From Acinetobacter sp. ANC 3832 (GTDB taxonomy: Bacteria; Pseudomonadota; Gammaproteobacteria; Pseudomonadales; Moraxellaceae), in the NCBI RefSeq assembly GCF_002135415.1, contig NZ_NEGJ01000005.1:124001-188000 (forward strand): a DNA stretch of 64,000 bases, given 5' to 3'. Below are positions 40,100 through 49,178 of the stretch, in pieces. Numbering within the stretch: position 1 is the stretch's first letter; each line of letters opens with the position of its first letter. Under the pieces are notes generated by a model that did no database searches, was not told where the DNA came from, and was given only the letters and a program-made list of their open reading frames with translations. The position numbers and the translations under genes are program-made.

Positions 40100-41059
40100 T
40101 TACACTTTAAGCTTAGGTGTAAATTCCTTAGTAATATAAGGCGTTAAAATACCATCTACTGGATTTAACAATCTTTCTTTGTAATATGCTAAAAATGCTG
40201 AAGTATCATGATCATTTGGATGAAAATCAGGGCGTAAATAGTCAAAAATATGTTTCCAACTACTACCATACACGCCATCTTCTAAACCAAACATTAAACC
40301 TGCACTTCTACGCACATCTTTCCAATGCGCCAAACTGAACAACTTTTTCGGTTCACGGTAAATAGGTACAATTAGAGAAGCTGCTGAAATTAACCCTAGG
40401 ATTGTAATTAATGCTGGGAAAAATCCTGCAATACGCAATGCATAATTATTAGATAAGTGCTGATAAACATCATAAGCAATATCCTTATGCTCAGATTCTT
40501 CTAACATGTGCCACATCCAAATCGCACGTTGTTTTTCATCTTGAGACTTAAAGAACATATCTTCATGATTCATCATGTATTCAGCAAGTACCGCCGTAAA
40601 ATGCTCAATTCCTGCCATCAATGACAATTTCATCGGTTGTGGTAAACGATTTAAGCCATATTCAAATACTAGACCCGCCAAGAAACGGAACAGTTTTACA
40701 GGCAAACCGCGTGCCAAATATGCATCATTTAAATCTTCATGTACTTTAGAATGCAATGCTTCCTGACCAATCAATGAAGTTACACGTTGTTTAAGTAGTG
40801 GATCTTTAATTAAATCACGATGATAACGTGCAGTATCGATCACCAAATCTTCACCAAATGTAAGGAAGATCGAAAGAGACGCAAAATAAGCACTTGCCTG
40901 TTCTGCATTCAGATAGAACCTATCATCCAATGTTTTAGAATCAAAGTCTAAATGTAAATGACGAATCGGAATAATTGCAGCTTGGTTTTCCAGACTGAAT
41001 GGCGCAGCAGCAAAAATCTTAGCAACTGACTTTTTAAAAGGTTTGGTTATCATCATCAT
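40100..41059 (-). CDS. Predicted metal-dependent hydrolase, ferritin-like di-metal fold (PF10118 type)
   Basis: 319 aa from the ATG preceded by AAAGAG nine bases upstream; an ATG eleven codons earlier lacks a ribosome binding site. A ferritin-like four-helix core carries acidic/His pairs, in the numbering of the longer form Glu81, E111ALH114, Glu163 and E199SEH202, a pattern that could bind two metals. A hydrophobic segment lies near residues 214-240 (FFPALITILGLISAASLIVP). First gene of the operon with the SDR and monooxygenase. The biochemical activity of this family is not firmly established. Confidence 0.85.
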   Translation of the reverse strand: MMMITKPFKKSVAKIFAAAPFSLENQAAIIPIRHLHLDFDSKTLDDRFYLNAEQASAYFASLSIFLTFGEDLVIDTARYHRDLIKDPLLKQRVTSLIGQEALHSKVHEDLNDAYLARGLPVKLFRFLAGLVFEYGLNRLPQPMKLSLMAGIEHFTAVLAEYMMNHEDMFFKSQDEKQRAIWMWHMLEESEHKDIAYDVYQHLSNNYALRIAGFFPALITILGLISAASLIVPIYREPKKLFSLAHWKDVRRSAGLMFGLEDGVYGSSWKHIFDYLRPDFHPNDHDTSAFLAYYKERLLNPVDGILTPYITKEFTPKLKV

Positions 41060-41092
41060 AACGGTATACTCTTTATTCAATTTATTGATCAT

Positions 41093-41486
41093 TCGAATTC
41101 AGTCCTGAATATACGAACGCTCTTTTGAGTAAAAACTCTATTTCAATATATAAAAATTACGCTATTTTTTTAAACTTGTTATAGCATTTCAGATCAAACA
41201 ATTAGCATTTTATGACTATTTGATAAAACTGTCTGACAATCCAATGAAAACGATTCACAAGTCACACTTTTATAATACATTTGAAGAGTTTTTGCATTTT
41301 TAATTTATATAATGTTAAGCCAAAGATCTAAAATAATGATTCAATAAGCTTTTATGATCAAAAATAAGTTCATGATCACTGTACAAAATTTTATTATTTC
41401 TTTGAAAAACAACCTTTACCGATATGCATCGTTAACATAAGCAACGTAATGTATAATTCATTCACATCAATAAGTGGTTTTACTCC
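41093..41486. other. Gene-free divergent region
   Basis: 394 bp between the operon above and the HExxH protein gene. Very AT-rich. No regulator gene, clear promoter or palindrome can be named. Confidence 0.5.
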
Positions 41487-41987
41487 ATGCTCGGTGTTCA
41501 TTTTTTTCTTTATAAGCTACTCAAATTAGATCGATTCAAATATCGTCCGCTTACAGAAGGCGAAATTCATATTGCAAAACAGGTGTTTGCAGATTTAATT
41601 GATTATGATCAAGTGAAAGTGATGAATCATCCTTTTTTACCTTGGCAACCTGTAGGCGTATTGATGGCACCCACGGGTTATATCCACTTAAAAAATGCTG
41701 ATTATATTGACGACTTTTCGAAAGAAAATTTATCTTATCAATCTATTTTTGTTCATGAAATGGCGCATATTTATCAATATCAACAGCATATTAATGTCTT
41801 TCTCAAAGGCGCATTTTTACAAACTGCTTTATATCTTAGCTTAGGAAAATACAATCCTTATCACTACACACTTCAAGCGAATAAAGCTTATTTTGATTAT
41901 AATATTGAACAACAAGGTGATATTGCGAAAGATATTTTTTTAAAGCGGATTGATAATATCATCTTAATAAACACAACTAAGTTATGA
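41487..41987 (+). CDS. Small HExxH protein, possible metalloprotease
   Basis: 166 aa. The zinc-binding motif H90-E-M-A-H94 (VHEMAHIYQYQQ) is followed by an Glu (141) in a NIEQQGDIAKD segment that could be the third ligand, the arrangement of gluzincin-like folds. There is no signal peptide. Similar sequences in this genus are annotated as Vgr-related or Rhs proteins, without functional support. It is monocistronic and AT-rich. Whether it is an active peptidase is unknown. Confidence 0.7.
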   Translation: MLGVHFFLYKLLKLDRFKYRPLTEGEIHIAKQVFADLIDYDQVKVMNHPFLPWQPVGVLMAPTGYIHLKNADYIDDFSKENLSYQSIFVHEMAHIYQYQQHINVFLKGAFLQTALYLSLGKYNPYHYTLQANKAYFDYNIEQQGDIAKDIFLKRIDNIILINTTKL

Positions 41988-42345
41988 AATAAATATGAAC
42001 TGATGAAATATTCATCAAATGATATTTATACAATTTTTACATGCAATAAGCCTACAAAACTCACTAGTTTTTATCAAAAAAATACTCTAAATTCGTTATT
42101 ACAACAGGATACTGTTTAATAATATTTTTTATCTCTAGCATCTGAAATTTTTTTATATAAAATACTCAATGTCTGTAGTTTTTGCCTTGCAAAAAATAAA
42201 GATTTTTCAATCATTCATTGAATATTTTATGTTCCGCCCTTTGGGCAGTATTTGAAGTGTCGATTTACACACGACTGAATAACTATACATATACAAATCA
42301 GTATGTTGTGTACATATTACCCTATAGGAATAGGATTTAGTTTAA
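41988..42345. other. Gene-free stretch upstream of nadE
   Basis: 358 bp. A near-perfect palindrome TGATGAA-ATA-TTCATCA lies at 42001-42017, right after the preceding gene, and a weak hairpin AAAACT/AGTTTT with a T tract at 42056-42072 may end that transcript. Nothing further is recognised. Confidence 0.45.
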
Positions 42346-43971
42346 ATGAAAAGTTATAAAATTGCCTTATCGCAATTCTCTCCATATGTTGGCAATATTG
42401 AATTAAATGTTCAACGTATGATTGAACAAGCTAACCAAGCCAAAAAGCAAAATGCGGATATTATTGTTTTCCCAGAACTTTCAACGATTGGCTATCCTGC
42501 TGAAGATTTATTATTACGCCCAAGCTTAACCAAACGTACTGCACAAGCTTTTGAACAACTGGCTTCTGTGAAAGATATCGTGATGGTTTTTGGCTTTGTG
42601 AATAATGCTGAAGATGGTCAACGCTATAATTCTGCTGCAGTGATGAAAGACGGACAAGTTTTAGGCGTTTATAACAAACAAAACTTACCCAACTATAGTG
42701 TATTTGATGAAAAACGTTATTTTAACGAAGGTCATCAACATCTTGTATTTGAATATTTAGGTCATAAATTTGGCGTTTTAATTTGTGAAGATGTTTGGTC
42801 ACTTCAGACTGTTCAGCAACTTGCACAATTAAATGTTGAAACTGTATTGGTTCTGAATGCTTCACCTTATGAAGTCGGTAAACCACAGCATCGTATCCTC
42901 ACATTAAAAGAACTTGCAAAGCAATTAAACCTACATTTGGTTTATAGCAACCAAGTCGGTGGGCAAGATGATTTAGTCTTTGATGGTACAAGTTTCATCA
43001 TCAATAACAATGGTGAAGTGGCTTTCCAAGCACCTAGCTTTAAAGAAGACCTTTATATCATTGATTATGAAATTGAGAATAAAGCCTATAAAGCGGTTGC
43101 TCCTGCACCTGCTTTAGATACGATGGCTGAAATCTACCAAAGCTTAGTCATGGCAACACGTGACTATGTGCAACGTTCAGGTTTCCCTGGTGTCATTCTT
43201 GGTTTATCAGGCGGAATTGATTCTGCTTTGACTTTGGCCATTGCTGTTGATGCTATTGGCGCTGATAAAGTGCAAGCTGTTATGATGCCTTATACCTACA
43301 CATCACAAATTAGTGTAGAAGATGCAACTGAGCAAGCGAAACGTATGGGCGTGACTTTTGGTATTGCCGAAATCCACCCAATCGTAAATAGCTTTATGCA
43401 GACTTTGTTCCCATTCTTTGGAAACTCACCTGCTGATGCGACTGAAGAAAACCTTCAAGCGCGTGCACGTGGCACATTATTGATGGGTTTATCGAATAAA
43501 TTCGGTAACTTAGTGCTTTCTACAGGTAATAAATCTGAACTTGCTGTTGGCTATTGCACACTTTATGGTGACATGGTTGGTGGCTTTGCTGTATTGAAAG
43601 ACGTTTATAAGACGATTGTTTTTGAATTGGCAAAATATCGTAACAGCATCAGTGAAACGCCTGTGATTCCTGAACGTGTGATTACACGTCCACCTTCAGC
43701 AGAATTGCGTCCTGACCAAAAAGACCAAGACTCTTTACCTGCTTATGATGTACTTGATGCGATTCTTTATGCTTATATTGAAGAAGATATGAGTCAAGAT
43801 GACATTATCTCAAAAGGCTTTGACAAAGAAGTGGTTGAGAAAGTGATTCATTTGGTTGATCGCAATGAATACAAACGCCGTCAAGGCTCAATTGGTCCGC
43901 GTATTAGCTCACGTGCTTTTAGCCGTGAACGTCGCTATCCCATTGTAAATGGCTGGAAACCAGGTGTTTAA
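42346..43971 (+). CDS. nadE: Glutamine-dependent NAD+ synthetase
   Basis: 541 aa: an N-terminal nitrilase-like glutaminase (1 to about 250) and a C-terminal synthetase. The glutaminase triad is Glu in FPELSTIGYP, Lys in NKQNLPNYSVF and Cys in GVLICEDVW. The ATP pyrophosphatase P-loop is LSGGIDSALT. It amidates nicotinic acid adenine dinucleotide using ammonia from glutamine. The start is the first Met of MKSYKIALSQ. The following helical gene begins 5 bp later. Confidence 0.97.
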   Translation: MKSYKIALSQFSPYVGNIELNVQRMIEQANQAKKQNADIIVFPELSTIGYPAEDLLLRPSLTKRTAQAFEQLASVKDIVMVFGFVNNAEDGQRYNSAAVMKDGQVLGVYNKQNLPNYSVFDEKRYFNEGHQHLVFEYLGHKFGVLICEDVWSLQTVQQLAQLNVETVLVLNASPYEVGKPQHRILTLKELAKQLNLHLVYSNQVGGQDDLVFDGTSFIINNNGEVAFQAPSFKEDLYIIDYEIENKAYKAVAPAPALDTMAEIYQSLVMATRDYVQRSGFPGVILGLSGGIDSALTLAIAVDAIGADKVQAVMMPYTYTSQISVEDATEQAKRMGVTFGIAEIHPIVNSFMQTLFPFFGNSPADATEENLQARARGTLLMGLSNKFGNLVLSTGNKSELAVGYCTLYGDMVGGFAVLKDVYKTIVFELAKYRNSISETPVIPERVITRPPSAELRPDQKDQDSLPAYDVLDAILYAYIEEDMSQDDIISKGFDKEVVEKVIHLVDRNEYKRRQGSIGPRISSRAFSRERRYPIVNGWKPGV

Positions 43972-43976
43972 TCCTT

Positions 43977-45014
43977 ATGGATAAAGCATCTGCTCAATCG
44001 AGCTTTGCCCAAGAATTTGCTCAAGCACTTTTGCTTGAGCAGGTTCGTTTCACTAAGGCTCAATTATTAAATTCTAAAAATAACAATTATCTGCAACAGT
44101 TTATTCACCAAGTTTATCATCAAGCAGATAAAATCTTACTCAAAGACATTATCCAACTTGAGCAACTGCAAGCTGTAGTACAAAAATATGCCTTTGAACT
44201 TAATTTAGGCGCAGATATTTTAGAATTTATTGGTGTTATTGCACAAAAAATTCATCATTTTGCTGTACATAGTCAAACTCAATTTAATGATTTACTTTCA
44301 GATGAATCCTTTGAATTATGGCTGAATAAAATTCTTGAACTCGAACAAGTTCGACACTACATTAAAGAAAATTTACAAGATAATCCGCATGTTAAACACG
44401 TGAGCTTACAACTCGCCAATCAGATTTTAGAAAATAATACGCCTTGGTTAGATCATTTACGAAAAGTGAATGTAAAAGCACAAGGAATTGGTTCAAAAGT
44501 GATTGGTTTTCTACAAGATCAGCAACACAATATCGAGCTCAAGCTTGAACAGCAACTTGCTCACGCATTGTTAAAACAAATTGGTCATATTATTTTATTA
44601 CCTAATGAAGAACTTGCAGAAATTAGCCTACATTTATGGTCTGATATTAAGCAAAGAACTTTAAAAGAAACCTTTTCTCAACTCCAATCGATAGACTTTG
44701 AAGAGTTTTTTATTCTGGTTTATGAAACATGGAAAGAACTGCGCCAAACAAAATACATGCAACAGATTATCCTGAATGTTGTAGAGGCTTTTTATAGTTA
44801 TTTTGGTGAATATACGCTTCAAGAGCTGCTTCATTCTGTTGGTCTGAATGAAAATGACTTATATATAGAAGCAATGCGATTTGCGCCATACAGCCTAAAT
44901 GCTTTAGAACAACACGGTTTATTGGATGATATTATTCAATCACTGATTGCGCCCTTCTATCTGGATGAGCTGACTCATCAATTTATTGAAAATTATTTAG
45001 CAGAGAAAGCTTAG
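43977..45014 (+). CDS. Hypothetical alpha-helical protein downstream of nadE
   Basis: 345 aa, unrecognised. It has no signal peptide or membrane helix. It is predicted almost wholly helical, rich in Leu, Gln, Glu and His, with many hydrophobic heptad-like stretches. The ATG follows the nadE stop by 5 bp, so it is very likely co-translated with it; whether it is linked to NAD metabolism is unknown. Confidence 0.75.
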   Translation: MDKASAQSSFAQEFAQALLLEQVRFTKAQLLNSKNNNYLQQFIHQVYHQADKILLKDIIQLEQLQAVVQKYAFELNLGADILEFIGVIAQKIHHFAVHSQTQFNDLLSDESFELWLNKILELEQVRHYIKENLQDNPHVKHVSLQLANQILENNTPWLDHLRKVNVKAQGIGSKVIGFLQDQQHNIELKLEQQLAHALLKQIGHIILLPNEELAEISLHLWSDIKQRTLKETFSQLQSIDFEEFFILVYETWKELRQTKYMQQIILNVVEAFYSYFGEYTLQELLHSVGLNENDLYIEAMRFAPYSLNALEQHGLLDDIIQSLIAPFYLDELTHQFIENYLAEKA

Positions 45015-45162
45015 ATAAACTGAACAGAGCAATAAAATATATGACTTACTAAGTGATCTAAATCAATGGGTCATTTTTTACTGCCAATAGAATATTATTC
45101 ACATTTCACAAACAGTCAAAACCTACGGGATATATTGTTAGAGTCTGTATTTTTATTTTGCA

Positions 45163-45194
45163 CAAAAAAAGAGACCATGCAGTGAGCATGGTCT
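45163..45194 (-). terminator. Terminator of tRNA-Met copy 1
   Basis: AGACCATGC (45172-45180) pairs with GCATGGTCT (45186-45194); seven T follow on the minus strand. Confidence 0.9.
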
Positions 45195-45201
45195 ATAAAA
45201 A

Positions 45202-45278
45202 TGGTGGCTATGACGGGATTTGAACCTGTGACCCCAGCATTATGAGTGCTGTGCTCTAACCAGCTGAGCTACATAGCC
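45202..45278 (-). tRNA. tRNA-Met (CAT), elongator, copy 1
   Basis: 77 nt including encoded CCA. The acceptor is GGCTATG/CATAGCC with discriminator A, anticodon CAT in CTCATAA. It closely resembles the enteric elongator tRNA-Met (metT type) and lacks the initiator features. Identical to 47196-47272. Confidence 0.97.
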
Positions 45279-45293
45279 TTAAACTATGCGGGC

Positions 45294-45322
45294 ATTATCT
45301 AAATTTCTTGTAGGTGCGTCAA
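45294..45322 (-). promoter_or_regulatory. Promoter of tRNA-Met copy 1
   Basis: On the minus strand TTGACG (45317-45322), a 17-bp spacer and GATAAT (45294-45299), then GCCCGC, a GC-rich discriminator. Confidence 0.85.
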
Positions 45323-45438
45323 GTCTCGTTACGCTCTAACGCTCATGCTTTAATCAATTAATGCATAGATGTTTAAAATTAATACATATTTCTTTAATTT
45401 TATTCGGCACAATAGAAAAATATAAATAATTATTCAAG

Positions 45439-45846
45439 ATGATGATGAAATCAAAACTTATCTTAACTTTAGCATGTGCCACGACATTAACGGCATGCCA
45501 ACTCATTAGCCCGATCTTCGTTGACTATAATGGTGTTCGTCGTGATGTTGCAGAATGGATTAATCAGCAACCAATGCTGAGTATGCAACAAAAACGCAGC
45601 CTTGCTCAACTAAGTAAAGCGCAGCAAAAATTAGTCCATATTGATCAAATTCCTGAGAATGAAAAATTTGAGATTGCAAAAGAAAATTCAATAGCAATGC
45701 ATTGTGCATACGCTCATGTGAGCGAGAAAAAAATTACAGCATTACAAAAACAAATTTTTGGTGATGAACAAAGTAAAATTTTAACTCGATACAATCAGCA
45801 ATTCCCCAAAATAAAATTAGATACTCAATTAATTCACTGTGAATAA
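45439..45846 (+). CDS. Small hypothetical lipoprotein
   Basis: 135 aa. The lipoprotein signal ends LTAC (Cys20). The mature part is helical and basic, with KRSLAQLSKAQQKL (about residues 53-66). No family is recognised. It lies between the two tRNA-Met genes on the opposite strand, as does the RDD gene. Confidence 0.75.
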   Translation: MMMKSKLILTLACATTLTACQLISPIFVDYNGVRRDVAEWINQQPMLSMQQKRSLAQLSKAQQKLVHIDQIPENEKFEIAKENSIAMHCAYAHVSEKKITALQKQIFGDEQSKILTRYNQQFPKIKLDTQLIHCE

Positions 45847-46016
45847 TTACCAAAAATAAGTTTAAATCTTTGTTGATTATGATTTAATCATTAAAATGTA
45901 TTGTATGAATGGCGCATTCATTTTTAAATTTTACACCAATAAAAATTTAGAGCCATGATGCAATGATTTCAGCGTATAAATAATTTAAATATGAATAACA
46001 ACTTTTAACTTAGGTC

Positions 46017-46907
46017 GTGAAAATGCATCTTAAACATGATATTGCAGGGTTTGATCGTCGCTTTTTCTCATTTTTTATTGATGCCATTCTACTGTGCCTT
46101 TTAAGTACGCTCATCTTCTTGTTTATTGATGACTATTATTATCACAAGCCTATTTTATTTACCTTATTGGGATTTGGCTTTGTCTCGCTCTATTTCGGGT
46201 TTTTAGACAGCACCATGACCAAAGGGCGTTCCATCGGGAAAAGCCTATTAGGTATTCGCGTCGTTAAAACCAATAATGCCTATCTCCCTGTTATTCAATC
46301 GTTAATACGCGCACTTATTTTTTTGTTTCCGATTTGCCTATCCTCTTTATTTTATTGGGTGGGCTCTTTCCCTATGAAAGTGGCTTTAATTTCTGTTTTA
46401 ACGGTGATTGGAGCAAGCCTTTTCTATCTTTTTATTTTTAACCGAAATACCAAGCAAAGCTTACATGACCTTCTCGTCAATAGCATCGTTATAGACTCAC
46501 GCAAAGCACCTGCGGAACGTGAAACCATTTGGAAATATCATTTTCTTTTTCTTATTGTATTTATTGCTGTTATTTTATTTTTAAGACTCAATCCGCTTTT
46601 TCAGCAAAATAATGACCCTATGCTTCATGCCTTGGTCGACAATATTCAATCAGATGAACAAATCGTACATGTACGTGCAAAAAATGAAATAGACAATACT
46701 GAAAAAAATATCGCGATGAATATCTATGTGAATGATCCATCACTTGTAAATAACGTCAATTTCCAACAAAAACTTGAAAACTCAGTTCAGCAACAAAATT
46801 TACCCAACGTGAGTAAAATCAATGCTCACATTTATTCTGTGGGTCAATTTGGTTTATATGTCGTATTGCATCAGAAAGACTTGGTATTATCTCATCTGAA
46901 GAAATGA
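46017..46907 (+). CDS. RDD family membrane protein
   Basis: 296 aa from a GTG; an ATG two codons later is an equal candidate. The RDD signature is at residues about 10-24 (AGFDRRFFSFFIDAI), with four to five membrane helices to about residue 195 and a periplasmic or cytosolic tail of about 100 residues beyond. LGIRVVKTNN is typical of the family. RDD proteins are proposed transporters in some bacteria; the role here is unknown. Confidence 0.85.
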   Translation: MKMHLKHDIAGFDRRFFSFFIDAILLCLLSTLIFLFIDDYYYHKPILFTLLGFGFVSLYFGFLDSTMTKGRSIGKSLLGIRVVKTNNAYLPVIQSLIRALIFLFPICLSSLFYWVGSFPMKVALISVLTVIGASLFYLFIFNRNTKQSLHDLLVNSIVIDSRKAPAERETIWKYHFLFLIVFIAVILFLRLNPLFQQNNDPMLHALVDNIQSDEQIVHVRAKNEIDNTEKNIAMNIYVNDPSLVNNVNFQQKLENSVQQQNLPNVSKINAHIYSVGQFGLYVVLHQKDLVLSHLKK

Positions 46908-47156
46908 TGAAAGCTCACGAACACATAGAATAAGCTTCTTGTATCAATATTTTTATCTTTTGCTTATAAAAAGGATAAATAAGAGCTTGGTGCAAGAAGT
47001 CCCATCATTGGAACATCTTATACGCAGCACTAAGTTTAATATCTAAAATAAAGCTATTTAAAGAGTAAAAAAGAACAATCGCTTAATAAAAATTTTTATA
47101 TCTCATTATTCAATATAAAAACTTGAATGTTTTTCATTCTTTATTAAATTTAAGAT

Positions 47157-47188
47157 AAAAAAAGACCACGTTTTTGGAAACGTGGTCT
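47157..47188 (-). terminator. Terminator of tRNA-Met copy 2
   Basis: AGACCACGTTT (47163-47173) pairs with AAACGTGGTCT (47178-47188); seven A on the plus strand give the T tract. Confidence 0.9.
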
Positions 47189-47195
47189 ATAAAAA

Positions 47196-47272
47196 TGGTG
47201 GCTATGACGGGATTTGAACCTGTGACCCCAGCATTATGAGTGCTGTGCTCTAACCAGCTGAGCTACATAGCC
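47196..47272 (-). tRNA. tRNA-Met (CAT), elongator, copy 2
   Basis: 77 nt including CCA, identical to copy 1 at 45202-45278. Confidence 0.97.
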
Positions 47273-47287
47273 TAAAACAGTGCGCGC

Positions 47288-47316
47288 ATTATCTACTGTA
47301 AACAATACAACGTCAA
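47288..47316 (-). promoter_or_regulatory. Promoter of tRNA-Met copy 2
   Basis: TTGACG (47311-47316), a 17-bp spacer and GATAAT (47288-47293), then GCGCGC on the minus strand. It has the same -35 and -10 boxes as copy 1 but a different spacer. Confidence 0.85.
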
Positions 47317-47341
47317 GCGCTATTTAAAATAAAATTCAAAT

Positions 47342-47714
<373 letters not shown>

Positions 47715-47742
47715 AAGGGGCGCATATTAGCAAACTTTTAGC

Positions 47743-48006
47743 TCAATTGCTTGTGCTTTTTTGAGCAATCAGTTTTTTATATTTATCCATAAGCACATCC
47801 TCACTTTCCACATGATTTGGATCAAGCGGAATACAATCGACAGGACAAAATAACTGACATTGTGGAACATCATGATGCCCCACACATTCTGTACATAAAT
47901 TGGGGTGAATCTCATAAATCACCTCCCCCATGAAAATAGCTTCATTGGGGCATACAGGCTCACACACATCACAATTGATGCATTCATCTGTTATATATAA
48001 AGACAC
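47743..48006 (-). CDS. YfhL-type ferredoxin, two 4Fe-4S clusters
   Basis: 87 aa. The first cluster motif is CINCDVCEPVCPNEA, the second is CTECVGHHDVPQCQLFCPVDC, with the insert between the first two Cys and the third that marks the Alvin ferredoxin/YfhL group. It is a low-potential electron carrier of uncertain partner. It begins 3 bp after the coaD stop, so the two share a transcript. Confidence 0.93.
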   Translation of the reverse strand: MSLYITDECINCDVCEPVCPNEAIFMGEVIYEIHPNLCTECVGHHDVPQCQLFCPVDCIPLDPNHVESEDVLMDKYKKLIAQKSTSN

Positions 48007-48009
48007 ACA

Positions 48010-48537
<528 letters not shown>

Positions 48538-48643
48538 TTAGCAAAAACTTGATTAAGAGCGAAGATGCTCCTTAATTTTGAAATTACTTCACCTTATGCC
48601 CAGTTTGGGGCACAATAGGCTTGATATTGGAATTTTTTAAATT

Positions 48644-49120
48644 ATGGCAAACGCGACTGTTGTAAAAAAACATAATGGCGGCACTATTGCGCAAAACAAA
48701 CGCGCACGCCACGACTTTTTTATTGAAGAAAAATTTGAAGCTGGGCTTTCTCTTCAAGGCTGGGAAGTAAAGTCTTTACGTGCAGGTCGTATGACGATTA
48801 CTGAAAGTTATATTTTATTTAAAAATAATGAAGCTTTCTTATTTGGTGCACAAATTCAGCCCTTATTATCTGCATCTACACATGTGGTTCCTGAGGCAAC
48901 ACGTACCCGCAAATTACTGCTTTCTCGTCGTGAACTGGAAAAACTTTTAGGTGCAGTCAACCAAAAAGGTTATTCGTGTGTACCTTTGGCTTGCTACTGG
49001 AAAGGACGTTTGGTCAAAATTGAAATTGCCTTAGTTAAAGGTAAGCAATTGCATGATAAACGCGCTACAGAAAAAGATCGTGATTGGCAACGTGATAAAG
49101 CACGGATTTTCCATAAATAA
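48644..49120 (+). CDS. smpB: tmRNA-binding protein
   Basis: 158 aa. It delivers tmRNA (not in this window) to stalled ribosomes. The conserved [23 protein letters not shown] and [26 protein letters not shown] regions are seen in part, and a basic C-terminal tail ([13 protein letters not shown]) ends the protein. The start at ATG follows an AT-rich stretch without a strong ribosome binding site. Confidence 0.98.
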   Translation: MANATVVKKHNGGTIAQNKRARHDFFIEEKFEAGLSLQGWEVKSLRAGRMTITESYILFKNNEAFLFGAQIQPLLSASTHVVPEATRTRKLLLSRRELEKLLGAVNQKGYSCVPLACYWKGRLVKIEIALVKGKQLHDKRATEKDRDWQRDKARIFHK

Positions 49121-49139
49121 GTTTAAATGTTTAAGAAAT

Positions 49140-49165
49140 AAAAAACCTCCAATTGGAGGTTTTTT
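49140..49165. terminator. Bidirectional terminator smpB / secreted protein
   Basis: An 11-bp perfect stem AAAAAACCTCC/GGAGGTTTTTT around AATT, with tracts in both directions between convergent genes. Confidence 0.9.
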
Positions 49166-49178
49166 ATTTCAAGCTAGC

